Of a DNA stretch of 42,360 nt, positions 1 to 7,624 are shown piece after piece. Source of the stretch: Burkholderiaceae bacterium (GTDB lineage: Bacteria; Pseudomonadota; Gammaproteobacteria; Burkholderiales; Burkholderiaceae_D); the NCBI GenBank assembly GCA_018882935.1, contig VERA01000015.1:1-42360 (forward strand). Reading direction: 5' to 3'. The position numbers and the translations under genes are program-made. Position 1 is the stretch's first letter, and every line of letters begins with the position of its first letter. A model generated the notes under the pieces. That model made no database searches. It was not told where the DNA came from and saw only the letters and a program-made list of their open reading frames with translations.

Positions 1-804
1 GCCGATCGTCGTGTAGCACCGTTCGTATGGATGAACACTAATTTGCCGAGAACGATTCGTTTGAATACCGTACTGCTGCCCGTATCGCTACACCGTGAGC
101 AGCCGGTAACGCTGCTCGATTGGGAGAGCGCGCCACTGATCGATGATGTAAAGGCAGATAGCGCTAGCAGCGATACGCGTCCAAGTCGCCGTAACTTACG
201 CGAACGTGTACGCACCAGCGACGGCGCATTTTTACAAAGCGTGCTGTATCAGGCTGAGCAGGCAAAAACAGATCTTCAGCGATTGGCGCATTTTCTGGAT
301 GCTCAGCTACGTGATGAATCGCCCTCGCTCTCCAAACTAATGGCAGCAATTGATGGTGCGCGCCAAGCAGCACAAGCGCTGTTACCGCCGGGAGTAGTCG
401 TAACTACACCGAGTACTGCGGTTGCTACAGGTGCAGCGGGTACTGTAAACATGACAGGCACTTCAAGCCCAGCCCTTACTGCAGGCAATGCACCTAACAT
501 TGCGCCTAACGACTTACCGGCTCATGAACCGAGTCATATTGCGTCGCCGGTAGCTACCGATCACACACAAAACATCAAATACCAAGACCCTGCCATTGAA
601 CGCGCGCAGGCCTATATAGCACTGGCCGAGATCGCTGCCCGGTTAAAAATACTCGAGCCGCACAGCCCTACGCCGTTCATGATCGAGCGTGCGCTGGCGC
701 TCGGCGATATGCCGCTGCCAGAGATGATCGCAGCGATCAATGCCAGTGCCGGATCGATGGATCGGTTCTTTGAGTTGCTGGGTTTGGCAGCAAACCGACA
801 ATAA
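1..804 (+). CDS. tssA: TssA-like (ImpA) type VI secretion protein, C-terminal part; 5' end outside window
   Basis: The frame is open from base 1, with no stop before the first internal ATG at 31, so the gene probably starts upstream and only its last ~267 codons are visible. The C-terminus carries the TssA C-terminal signature: a helix (IERAQAYIALAEIAARL) followed by EPHSPTPFMIERAL, then MPLPEMI and a terminal FELLGL. In TssA proteins this region builds the ring or cap that nucleates and primes T6SS tail sheath polymerisation at the baseplate. The middle holds a helical stretch rich in Leu/Gln and a low-complexity Ala/Thr/Pro linker (about residues 130-190 from the left edge). No other tss gene lies downstream in this window, so this is either the end of a T6SS cluster or an orphan. 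The motif is clear; the N-terminal ImpA_N domain cannot be checked. Confidence 0.72.
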   Translation, partial: ADRRVAPFVWMNTNLPRTIRLNTVLLPVSLHREQPVTLLDWESAPLIDDVKADSASSDTRPSRRNLRERVRTSDGAFLQSVLYQAEQAKTDLQRLAHFLDAQLRDESPSLSKLMAAIDGARQAAQALLPPGVVVTTPSTAVATGAAGTVNMTGTSSPALTAGNAPNIAPNDLPAHEPSHIASPVATDHTQNIKYQDPAIERAQAYIALAEIAARLKILEPHSPTPFMIERALALGDMPLPEMIAAINASAGSMDRFFELLGLAANRQ

Positions 805-899
805 TCAAAAAAGCGTAACGCCCTAGCCTTGGGGCGCTATTCACCAATCAATTTCTTTGATCACCGCCATGAGATACGCTCACCTGTTGGATGAGCGAT

Positions 900-972
900 G
901 GAAAACTTTAGCCTTTTCAACCGTAACATGCGTAAATCGATGTAATCGCCGTAAAAAACGCTAAAGTTTTTC
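900..972. promoter_or_regulatory. Long-range inverted repeat upstream of the flagellin locus
   Basis: Bases 900-912 (core AAAACTTTAGC) and 960-972 (core GCTAAAGTTTT) are inverted copies matching at 12 of 13 positions, separated by 47 bp. The right copy contains TAAAGTTT, which resembles a sigma-28 -35 box, and GTTGATAA at 988-995 resembles a sigma-28 -10 box. The 18-bp gap between them is longer than the usual ~11, so this is not a clean FliA promoter. The repeat could be an operator pair for the downstream flagellin genes. The rest of 805-1030 shows no gene; a weak hairpin (CGCCC/GGGCG) just after the tssA stop may be its terminator. Confidence 0.35.
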
Positions 973-1030
973 AAGTTGCTGTTTTTTGTTGATAAGCTCA
1001 GCTCACGCATTTTGAGAGCCGAGGATCAAC

Positions 1031-1162
1031 ATGATCGACGCCAACTATTCCCAAGTCCCAGTAACGTCAGCGCTCCGCGAGCAGTCACCTGATTCGCATC
1101 TGCATGGTCCGGATATTGGTGGCTATGCAGTTACATTTGATTTTGATTCGGTGAGGGGATAA
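1031..1162 (+). CDS. Possible 43-residue leader or small protein upstream of flagellin
   Basis: ATG at 1031 is preceded by GAGGATCA and opens a 43-codon frame ending TAA at 1162, only 4 bp before the flagellin ATG. The product is hydrophilic and acidic, with no membrane segment and no family I recognise. Its 3' end (GTGAGGGGATAA) contains the flagellin ribosome-binding site, so its translation would be coupled to that of flagellin. It could be a small regulator, a leader peptide, or a chance frame in a long 5' leader. Confidence 0.35.
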   Translation: MIDANYSQVPVTSALREQSPDSHLHGPDIGGYAVTFDFDSVRG

Positions 1163-1166
1163 CACC

Positions 1167-3266
1167 ATGCTGTCCCTTAACACCAATATCAATGCCATGG
1201 TGGCCTCGAATGCCTACTCTGATGCTGTCAAGGCATATACACAGGCGAGCACTCGGATAAGTACTCAACAAGCGATTAATAGCGCTAAAGATAATCCGGT
1301 CGGGCTCGCGGTTGCTAACCGATGGAAGGCACAGATCGCTTCATACACCCAGGCGACTAGCAACATCAATGCAGGAATCTCGGCGGTCCAGATTGCTGAC
1401 TCAGCGCTGACTGAAATTGGCACGATACTGACCACGATGAAAACATTAGCCACCTCGTCTGCGAGTGGCGCTACGAGTGCCGCAACACGTACCAGTAATC
1501 AAACACTATTTGCGAATTACATGGCACAGATCGACGCTATCGCAGAAAGCGCTGAGTACAACGGCACCTCTCTTCTAAATGGCGATACACCCACTATCAA
1601 GGTACAAACAGGAATTAATTCAGGTGATACGACCACCTTGAATTTTTCATCCGTAGTATCTTCGGCGCTAGGTACCGGTAGCCCATTGGCATTAACCTCG
1701 CTCGGTGTATCTACCACTGCTCTGTCATCTGGTGACTTGTTGATCAATGGCTATACGATTGGCGCATCACTGGCATCCTACGACAGCTACTCTTACGAAT
1801 CAAACTCAGGTAGTGCCATTGCCAAGGCGGCAGCAATCAATTTGATGACTGATTACACCAATGTCGAAGCGGATGTTGGAGAAACTACAGTTGCCGGCAG
1901 CGCGATGACTGCAGCGGGTAACGGAACGGCTGGCACGATCACGATTAACGGTACCGCAATCTCGCTCACGCTGGCAGCCGCTAATGACTACGCGACTAAT
2001 CGCGCATTAGTGGTTACCGCCATTAACAACAACAGTGGCCAGACCGGTGTCACAGCAACGGATACCAATAGCGCGACACTAGGCGTGACCTTGAAGGCGA
2101 CTGATGGTCGTAATATTACTGTGGCATTTGATGGTGCCAACCTGACCGCAGCCCGGACGGGTATTGGTGCTGCTGGGACGTACGCAGGTACCTATACGCT
2201 TCGAAGCCTGGACCAAAGCGATATTGTGGTCAGCAGCAATGTCGGCGGCACGATCGCCAATGCCGGTCTGGATATTGGTACCTACGACAGCAATGTGGCC
2301 CAGGTGTCCACAAAAAAGCGGGCTGCTTCGACCAGTGCCCCTACTGCGATGACATCGGGTGACCTTACCATCAATGGCTACGCAATTGGCGCCACCTTTA
2401 CCTCGGACGACACCGCATCCAGTACCACTGCAACTTCATCCACAAAAGCGGCCAGTGCGATTGCAATGGCTGCGGCGATCAACAGACAGACCTCGCTCAC
2501 CGGCGTGACCGCCTCGGCTAATCCGAATGTAATTGTGGGAACCGGGTTCTCGGCAGCAACCGTGAGCACGATCTACCTCAACGGCCAAACTATAACTGCC
2601 GGGCTAACCTCATCATCATCGATTAGCAGCGTGGTGACGCTACTCAATAACTATACTGGCGTCACGGGTGTCACCGCTACAAATAATGGCAGCGGTGTAA
2701 CGCTGACTGCTTCTGACGGTAGAAACATTTCAATAGCAACAGACACAGGAGTCGGCTCTGCTATTGGTATCTCGGCCATGTCCAACACTGCGACCTCCGC
2801 TGCTGGCGCCGAGACCTACATCTCAACCGTCAAGATGTACTCGGATGCGACATTCACCGTATCCGCTGGCACTGAAGGATATTCTGATTTCACTACATTG
2901 GGATTCGTGGCGGGCACGTACGGGGGCTCATCAGACGATACACGAGTGTCAGAGCTCGATATCTCTACACAAACCGGTGGCAGTAACGCTATGACCGTGC
3001 TTGACGATGCGATTGATATGGTGTCGTCGTACCAAGCGTTGGCAGGTGCTCAAGAAAACATACTCGGCTATCAAACCGATTATGTTGCCGCAACCAGCAT
3101 CGCCGCCACCACCGCTTACGGCAATATCATGGACTACGATCTCGCGGCTGAAACAACAGCTCTGGCTTCCGCCCAAATAAAACAGAACGGTGCGATGGCC
3201 ATGCTGGCGCAGGCGAATATCTCGCAGGATATGGTGGCTTATTTATTGAAGCAATTTATTAGCTGA
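1167..3266 (+). CDS. fliC: Flagellin with duplicated variable (D2/D3-like) domain
   Basis: This is the structural filament protein of the flagellum, exported by the flagellar type III system. Residues 1-140 match the flagellin N-terminal D0/D1 helices (SLNTNINA, INSAKDNPVGLAVANR, YNGTSLLNGD). Residues 605-699 match the C-terminal D1/D0 helices, including the near-terminal AMAMLAQANIS. At 699 residues it is well above the ~280-500 usual for proteobacteria. The excess is a central region with two related modules offset by ~209 residues: SGDLLINGYTIG at 188 and SGDLTINGYAIG at 397, each followed by AAAIN, a second INGTAI/LNGQTI strand and a DGRNI motif. These resemble Flagellin_IN motifs. The Arg equivalent to Salmonella Arg90 of the TLR5 patch is absent (MKTLATSS region). 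A GAGGGG ribosome-binding site sits 8 nt upstream. No flagellar chaperone or cap gene is nearby. Confidence 0.9.
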   Translation: MLSLNTNINAMVASNAYSDAVKAYTQASTRISTQQAINSAKDNPVGLAVANRWKAQIASYTQATSNINAGISAVQIADSALTEIGTILTTMKTLATSSASGATSAATRTSNQTLFANYMAQIDAIAESAEYNGTSLLNGDTPTIKVQTGINSGDTTTLNFSSVVSSALGTGSPLALTSLGVSTTALSSGDLLINGYTIGASLASYDSYSYESNSGSAIAKAAAINLMTDYTNVEADVGETTVAGSAMTAAGNGTAGTITINGTAISLTLAAANDYATNRALVVTAINNNSGQTGVTATDTNSATLGVTLKATDGRNITVAFDGANLTAARTGIGAAGTYAGTYTLRSLDQSDIVVSSNVGGTIANAGLDIGTYDSNVAQVSTKKRAASTSAPTAMTSGDLTINGYAIGATFTSDDTASSTTATSSTKAASAIAMAAAINRQTSLTGVTASANPNVIVGTGFSAATVSTIYLNGQTITAGLTSSSSISSVVTLLNNYTGVTGVTATNNGSGVTLTASDGRNISIATDTGVGSAIGISAMSNTATSAAGAETYISTVKMYSDATFTVSAGTEGYSDFTTLGFVAGTYGGSSDDTRVSELDISTQTGGSNAMTVLDDAIDMVSSYQALAGAQENILGYQTDYVAATSIAATTAYGNIMDYDLAAETTALASAQIKQNGAMAMLAQANISQDMVAYLLKQFIS

Positions 3267-3408
3267 ACCAAGCCACAAATCGTCTGTTTGTCGATCGCGC
3301 CAACGCTTTGAATGTTTCGGTCAAGACATCAACATAGCGATCGGCCTGTTGCTCACCCCAATGCTCAAAGCTATAACTCCAAATAGCTTCCAAGTCGCCC
3401 TCGAACCA
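3259..3408 (-). pseudogene. Remnant of a ParE/RelE-family toxin gene
   Basis: On the minus strand, codons from 3408 down to a TAA at 3259-3261 read WFEGDLEAIWSYSF, then EHWGEQQADRYVDVL and TETFKALA. This is the N-terminal half of a ParE toxin (typical pattern DL..IW.Y....WGE.QA..Y...L...L..LA). An in-frame TGA lies just upstream (3409-3411), no ParE start is found in that frame, and the C-terminal half is missing. The stop codon overlaps the last codons of the convergent flagellin gene. No antitoxin gene is seen. The fragment is too short to be an active RNase or gyrase toxin. Confidence 0.55.
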
Positions 3409-3485
3409 TCAATCCATCATATTATTGGTGCAAAACAGTGCATCAATACGATCTGGCACTCTTGGTTAACACCTCGAGTAGCAAA

Positions 3486-3515
3486 AAAAATCCCAACCGA
3501 TGGGTTGGGATTTTT
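3486..3515. terminator. Bidirectional Rho-independent terminator
   Basis: There is a perfect 13-bp stem (3486-3498 with 3503-3515, core ATCCCAACC/GGTTGGGAT) and a 4-nt loop. The arms run into A and T tracts on both sides, so it can stop transcription of flagellin from the left and of the dehydrogenase operon from the right. Confidence 0.9.
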
Positions 3516-3556
3516 GTCGTTCAGGGCGCCTGGCCCCGAGGTGTTGACTGTTCTGT

Positions 3557-4735
3557 TTACTTGCGTTGTATGGTCTCGAGGAATTTCACGATATTAAGAA
3601 TATCCGCATCGGAAATCGTACCGCCCCAGTTTGGCATGCCCAACTCGGGACGGCCGTTAGTGATGGTCGTAACAGCAACCTCGCGCCATTTATCATCGTA
3701 GCGCTTGGAGAGCTTGCGCAAATCGCGCTCTTGCTGCGGGCTGGCGCCATTTTGACCATGGCAGTGCGAGCAGCGGCTATTGAACATTGCTTTGACGTCG
3801 TCAAGGTTGACATCATTCACCTTGATCATGTTGGCACGCCAATCCGCCTTGGCGCCGCCTGCAGCCATCACGCCCGCTGCATTCTTACGGGCTGATTGCG
3901 TCGCGCTCGCTTGTGCGTTCCCGCCAGCGACTTGGTCTTTAATCACGTTCCATGATCCCTTGGCATCCAGCACGACTGGTGCGGCCTGAGGGAAAGCGTA
4001 TTTTTGTTGGAGCTGTTTTATCTCGGGTTGCAAATCGGTGAGCGCCTGATCAATTTTGGCTTTCAGCTCAGGGTTTTTCTTGGAGACAGCAACCGCTACC
4101 TGGCCATTCAGGCCTTGGCCCGCAACCGGTGTAACTTTCCAGCGCTCTGCAAATTGTTTTGCGTTTTGATATCCCGCGCTGGGTCCCCAGAGCACGGCAA
4201 CATCGATCTCACCTTTGTCGAGCGCTGCGAATACCGCGTCTTGTTCGCGGAAGTTGTGGCAGTCGTAGCCCGTTTCATTGGAGAGCACAATATGCGGCGT
4301 GGATCCGTGCAGCACACCAATGCGCTTGCCTTTCAGATCTTCCATGCCGCTGAATGAGAATGATGCGGGTGCTACTACGGCATACCCAACATCAAGAAAT
4401 GCGCGGGTTTTTTCCAAACCCCTAAGCTTGTAATCTGCATTCGCAGGCAAGGCAAAGTAGGCGTCGCACATGTCCATGGTATTGCGGACAGCGCGACGCT
4501 GGTTATACGTCAACCACCAAACATATTCGGCAGAAGCACCCAAGCGCTGCACAACCATATCAGCGAGCTCGATATACAACCCCTTCTCTGCACCTTCGGA
4601 TTTGCTGAAAGGCAGGTTGTCAGGGTCGGCGCAGATCTTGATGGTATCTGCAGACACCAGCGGCGCTGCAAACACACCTGCCACCAAAGCGACAGCAGAC
4701 CAAACGCGAGCACGGTTGTAAAGCGACTTGGGCAT
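3557..4735 (-). CDS. Fused quinoprotein-dehydrogenase partner: periplasmic binding domain (XoxJ/MxaJ-like) plus cytochrome c (XoxG-like)
   Basis: This is a predicted periplasmic partner of the PQQ dehydrogenase encoded just upstream. I chose ATG at 4735, with GGAGA 7 nt upstream; the longer TTG start at 4741 would sit on top of that site. Numbered from this ATG, residues 1-29 are a signal peptide (ending LVSA). Residues ~30-270 form a type-2 solute-binding fold like the quinoprotein-dehydrogenase-associated substrate-binding proteins (IKICADPDNLPFS, GKRIGVLHGSTP, GEIDVAVLWGP). An Ala-rich linker follows, then a class I cytochrome c with haem motif CSHCH at 322-326 and likely axial Met367 in GMPNWGG. 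XoxJ and XoxG are normally separate proteins: XoxG accepts electrons from PQQ, and XoxJ is thought to help activate or bind the enzyme. The reading frame is continuous. The fusion is seen directly; the role is inferred from context. Confidence 0.85.
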   Translation of the reverse strand: MPKSLYNRARVWSAVALVAGVFAAPLVSADTIKICADPDNLPFSKSEGAEKGLYIELADMVVQRLGASAEYVWWLTYNQRRAVRNTMDMCDAYFALPANADYKLRGLEKTRAFLDVGYAVVAPASFSFSGMEDLKGKRIGVLHGSTPHIVLSNETGYDCHNFREQDAVFAALDKGEIDVAVLWGPSAGYQNAKQFAERWKVTPVAGQGLNGQVAVAVSKKNPELKAKIDQALTDLQPEIKQLQQKYAFPQAAPVVLDAKGSWNVIKDQVAGGNAQASATQSARKNAAGVMAAGGAKADWRANMIKVNDVNLDDVKAMFNSRCSHCHGQNGASPQQERDLRKLSKRYDDKWREVAVTTITNGRPELGMPNWGGTISDADILNIVKFLETIQRK

Positions 4736-4749
4736 TTCCAATCTCCGAA

Positions 4750-6429
4750 TTAGTTCAACGCAAAGACGAACAGCGTGCCGCCCTCAGGGCTGGCATCGAC
4801 CATCTTCTGACCGAGGTCACCCAGGAACGCCGGGATCGACTGTGTGCGGCCCGACACAACGGCAACATACTGCTTGCCATCGATGACGTAGGTCATAGGC
4901 GCGGCAGTGATACCTGAGCCAGTGTTGAACTTCCAGAGTTCCTTGCCGGACTTGCCGTCATAGGCCCGGAACACGCCCTGGATGTCACCCGCAAACACCA
5001 GACCGGAAGCGGTGGTCATGGTGCCGCCGTTGAACGGCAGCGGCTGCTTGTTCATCCAAACGGTTTTGCCGGTCATCGGGTCAAACGCCTTCAGACCACC
5101 ACCGTGGCCGCCTGGGCCCAGTTTGCCGAGATCAAAGTTGACCGACAGGTAGAACTGACCACGCTTGTAATCTTCCTGCACGCCTTCCATGTCCATACAC
5201 AGGTTCATGGTTGGAATGTAGACCAGACCGGTTTGCTTGTTGTAGCTCATCGGCATCCAGTTCTTGCCGCCGAGGAGGTTCGGGCAAACGTTCACTGCTT
5301 TACGCTTGAAGCCAGGACGGAACTTGTTGTCTGGCGCTTCGATCGGTGCACCGGTCTTCAGATCAACGCCAGTCGCCCAGTTCACGCCATCAACGAACTG
5401 CTTGGCAGACAGCAGCTTGCCGTTTGCGCGGTCGATAACGTAGAAAAAGCCATTCCGGTTTGCAGTCATGATGACTGGAACCGTTTTGCCGTCGAATGGC
5501 AGATCAGCGAACACCAACTCGTTAACGCCGTCGTAGTCCCATGCGTCATGTGGTGTGTACTGATAGTGCCACTGGATCTGACCCGTGTTAGCGTTCAGCG
5601 CCACGACAGAAGCGGTGTACAGGTTGCTGTACTTGCCTACGTCGGAGCTGTCGTTACCACGTACTGCTGCCGCCCATGGTGCCGGGTTGGAGGTACCGTA
5701 GTAGACCAGGTTCAGCTTGGGGTCATACGAACCGATGAACCATGCTGCACCACCGCCATGCTTACCGGAGTCACCCTTCCAGGTGTCGCCGCCTTTTTCA
5801 CCGGGCTCAGGCACGGTGTGGGTACGCCAGACTTCCTTGCCGCTGTTCTGGTCATAGGCGACGATTGCACCACGCACACCATACTCACCACCACCGAAAC
5901 CAGTGATCACGAGGTTGCCAGCGATAGTGGGTGGCGACGTGATCACCGAACCCTGGGTGTAATCAACAACGGTCGAGGTCCAGAGCTCTTTGCCGGTCTT
6001 CGCATCAACTGCGGTCAGCTTGGCATCCAAACGACCAAAGAAGATCTTGCCATTGGCATACGCAACACCACGGCTGTTGACGTCGCAGCAGGCGAACTGA
6101 TCAACGTTCTTTGGCAGCTCTGGCGAATGACGCCATTTCACTTCACCGGTTTTGGCATTAACAGCGTAAACATTCTTCGGACCGAATGAAGAAGTTACAT
6201 ACAGCGTGTCGCCGACCAAAATCGGGGTCGATTCCTGCGAGCGGTTGGTGCCCAACTGCAGCGCCCACTTGACCTTGAGATTTTTGACGTTACCAGCATT
6301 AACTTGATTCGCTGGACTAAAGCGAGTGTTACCAGTGTCGCCACCGTACACACCCCAGTCTTTAGCCATGGCGATCGGTGCTGCTACCAGCATCGCCGCA
6401 GTGGCTAGTGTTTTCATGGATAGCTTCAT
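4750..6429 (-). CDS. Lanthanide-type PQQ-dependent alcohol dehydrogenase
   Basis: This is a periplasmic quinoprotein that oxidises primary alcohols to aldehydes and passes electrons to a cytochrome c. Residues 1-22 are a signal peptide (ending PIAMA); the mature part is an eight-bladed beta-propeller with repeated AVNAKTG-V-W, AVDAKTGKELW and AYDGKSGKELW blades. The vicinal disulfide CC is at 114-115. Metal and PQQ ligands are visible as Glu182 (GGGEYGVRG), Asn248 (TSNPAPW), catalytic Asp298 and the extra Asp300 in DAWDYDG. An Asp two residues after the catalytic Asp is the known mark of lanthanide rather than calcium enzymes. The NPAPW/NLYTASVVAL region looks more like ethanol-type enzymes (ExaF/PedH) than classical XoxF. 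At 559 residues it is somewhat short for the family (~600). GGAGAC lies 7 nt before the ATG. It heads a two-gene operon (8-14 nt gap) with the binding protein-cytochrome fusion. Confidence 0.92.
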   Translation of the reverse strand: MKLSMKTLATAAMLVAAPIAMAKDWGVYGGDTGNTRFSPANQVNAGNVKNLKVKWALQLGTNRSQESTPILVGDTLYVTSSFGPKNVYAVNAKTGEVKWRHSPELPKNVDQFACCDVNSRGVAYANGKIFFGRLDAKLTAVDAKTGKELWTSTVVDYTQGSVITSPPTIAGNLVITGFGGGEYGVRGAIVAYDQNSGKEVWRTHTVPEPGEKGGDTWKGDSGKHGGGAAWFIGSYDPKLNLVYYGTSNPAPWAAAVRGNDSSDVGKYSNLYTASVVALNANTGQIQWHYQYTPHDAWDYDGVNELVFADLPFDGKTVPVIMTANRNGFFYVIDRANGKLLSAKQFVDGVNWATGVDLKTGAPIEAPDNKFRPGFKRKAVNVCPNLLGGKNWMPMSYNKQTGLVYIPTMNLCMDMEGVQEDYKRGQFYLSVNFDLGKLGPGGHGGGLKAFDPMTGKTVWMNKQPLPFNGGTMTTASGLVFAGDIQGVFRAYDGKSGKELWKFNTGSGITAAPMTYVIDGKQYVAVVSGRTQSIPAFLGDLGQKMVDASPEGGTLFVFALN

Positions 6430-6876
6430 TGTGTCTCCGTTTATCGAGTGCTAGGGTTGCGTAGACCCCGGTGTTATTAATTTAACAATCGCTTAAATAA
6501 AGCTGCTGCTCGTAAAACACCACAAGTATCTAAGCATGTCGATGGTACAAGGTATCTAAAAAAAATCAACGAATATCCCACTACATTAGTCATGGTTTTC
6601 GGTGTTGGTTCTGCGACCATGGCACCGACTCAAATGGACTAAATGAAACACGCCAGCCACACGGTTTTGAATGGTTTTTCAGAGGGAAAATCAACTCCGC
6701 AGTGCAGCAAAGTTAATCAGGCACAGAGCGTCAATCACTGTTCGCCTTACAAAATCTGACAGTGACAGGCGTGGAAATAAAACAGGTGTAACAAAAAACG
6801 AGTCGGTGCGTACCTGCGGTTCTTACATTAGCTTACGTAAGCTTGTGAAAGCTTTCCCGAATTGATCAGCATGCGC
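6430..6876. other. Intergenic region upstream of the PQQ dehydrogenase, with a 14-bp palindrome
   Basis: These 447 bp hold no convincing gene. They contain the promoter and leader of the PQQ dehydrogenase (minus strand) and the 3' trailer of the lipoprotein gene. A perfect palindrome AGCTTACGTAAGCT lies at 6830-6843, followed by a second AAGCTTnnnAAAGCTT-like stretch, and CATGGT/ACCATG arms flank 20 bp near 6590-6621. Either could be an operator. I could not assign a sigma-70 promoter with confidence. Confidence 0.4.
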
Positions 6877-7623
6877 TCACAGGCTTTTGTAGCTGAGCAG
6901 TGTCATACGCATTACCCCACCCTGAAAAAACCGCGCCGTGGTCGGCTCAGTCCGCTCAAGCTGCACCAAACCTACATTCGGGCAGTACCACTCGAGGTTC
7001 ACCATCGGCGCTTCTTTGTAGGTCATTTCGCGTTCGTGCCAGATATGCAAAGGCGTAACGCCTTTGATCACCACACAACCGCTAAAGTCACCTGCGGGTG
7101 TGCTCACCTTTTGATCGGTAGCCTCAACCGCATAGCTCATCGTCAAATCACGAAAGCGATCGACATATTTGAATTCTTGTGGCCACTCATTCCGGCGCTT
7201 CAAAAAATAGGGTGAAGTTGTCGTGGTCCACTTGTCTTCTTTACTCAGCTTGGCCGGAATCACTGTGCGTGGGGCGCGATCAAGCACTGCAACTTTATCG
7301 TTTGGGGTGCGGCTGGCAATGCGATGTACACCTTTATCGTCAATCTTTAGCCAGTAGTCATTACCGTAATCGCTGCGGCGACGCCATGTTTCGACACCAT
7401 TCAAATCCACCTTGCCAAGATTACTCATGGTGATCGTGGATCGATCAACATACGGCTCGGGTGCGTCGTAGCTGATCTCAATACGATAGGTCCAGCGCAT
7501 GCCCTCCGCGAGTGGGAACAGCGGATTATCATTGTCCGGCTTATCGCACCCCGCCAGCCACAGCAACGGGCTCAGGAAAGCGATAGCCACTACCGCAGGC
7601 CGACATTTTTTCAGCAGAACCAT
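6877..7623 (-). CDS. Lipoprotein of unknown function, last gene of a TolQ/ExbD-like operon
   Basis: ATG at 7623 gives a 248-residue protein starting MVLLKKCRPAVV with a lipoprotein signal and lipobox LWLAGC (Cys at about residue 25), followed by DKPDNDN. Asp at +2 would, by the E. coli Lol rule, favour retention in the inner membrane. The mature part is mostly beta, with a PLAEGMRWTYRIEIS start like proteins that measure total wet-lab-like 'sum of strands' folds, but I do not recognise a named family. It begins 1 nt after the preceding stop, so it is translationally coupled to the membrane protein upstream. The longer ORF start (7680) lies inside that gene and has no signal peptide, so I rejected it. 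Confidence 0.75.
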   Translation of the reverse strand: MVLLKKCRPAVVAIAFLSPLLWLAGCDKPDNDNPLFPLAEGMRWTYRIEISYDAPEPYVDRSTITMSNLGKVDLNGVETWRRRSDYGNDYWLKIDDKGVHRIASRTPNDKVAVLDRAPRTVIPAKLSKEDKWTTTTSPYFLKRRNEWPQEFKYVDRFRDLTMSYAVEATDQKVSTPAGDFSGCVVIKGVTPLHIWHEREMTYKEAPMVNLEWYCPNVGLVQLERTEPTTARFFQGGVMRMTLLSYKSL

Positions 7624-7624
7624 A

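Noticed and set aside
962..995. Canonical sigma-28 promoter for flagellin
   Set aside because: TAAAGTTT and GTTGATAA are present but 18 bp apart instead of ~11, so only a weak regulatory note was kept.
5104..6189. 361-codon open frame on the plus strand
   Set aside because: It lies wholly antisense to the PQQ dehydrogenase, has no recognisable domain or ribosome-binding site, and is explained by the codon bias of the real gene.
6671..6865. 64-codon plus-strand frame in the gap upstream of the PQQ dehydrogenase
   Set aside because: No ribosome-binding site, no domain, basic random-looking composition; it is the only frame in an otherwise gene-free region.
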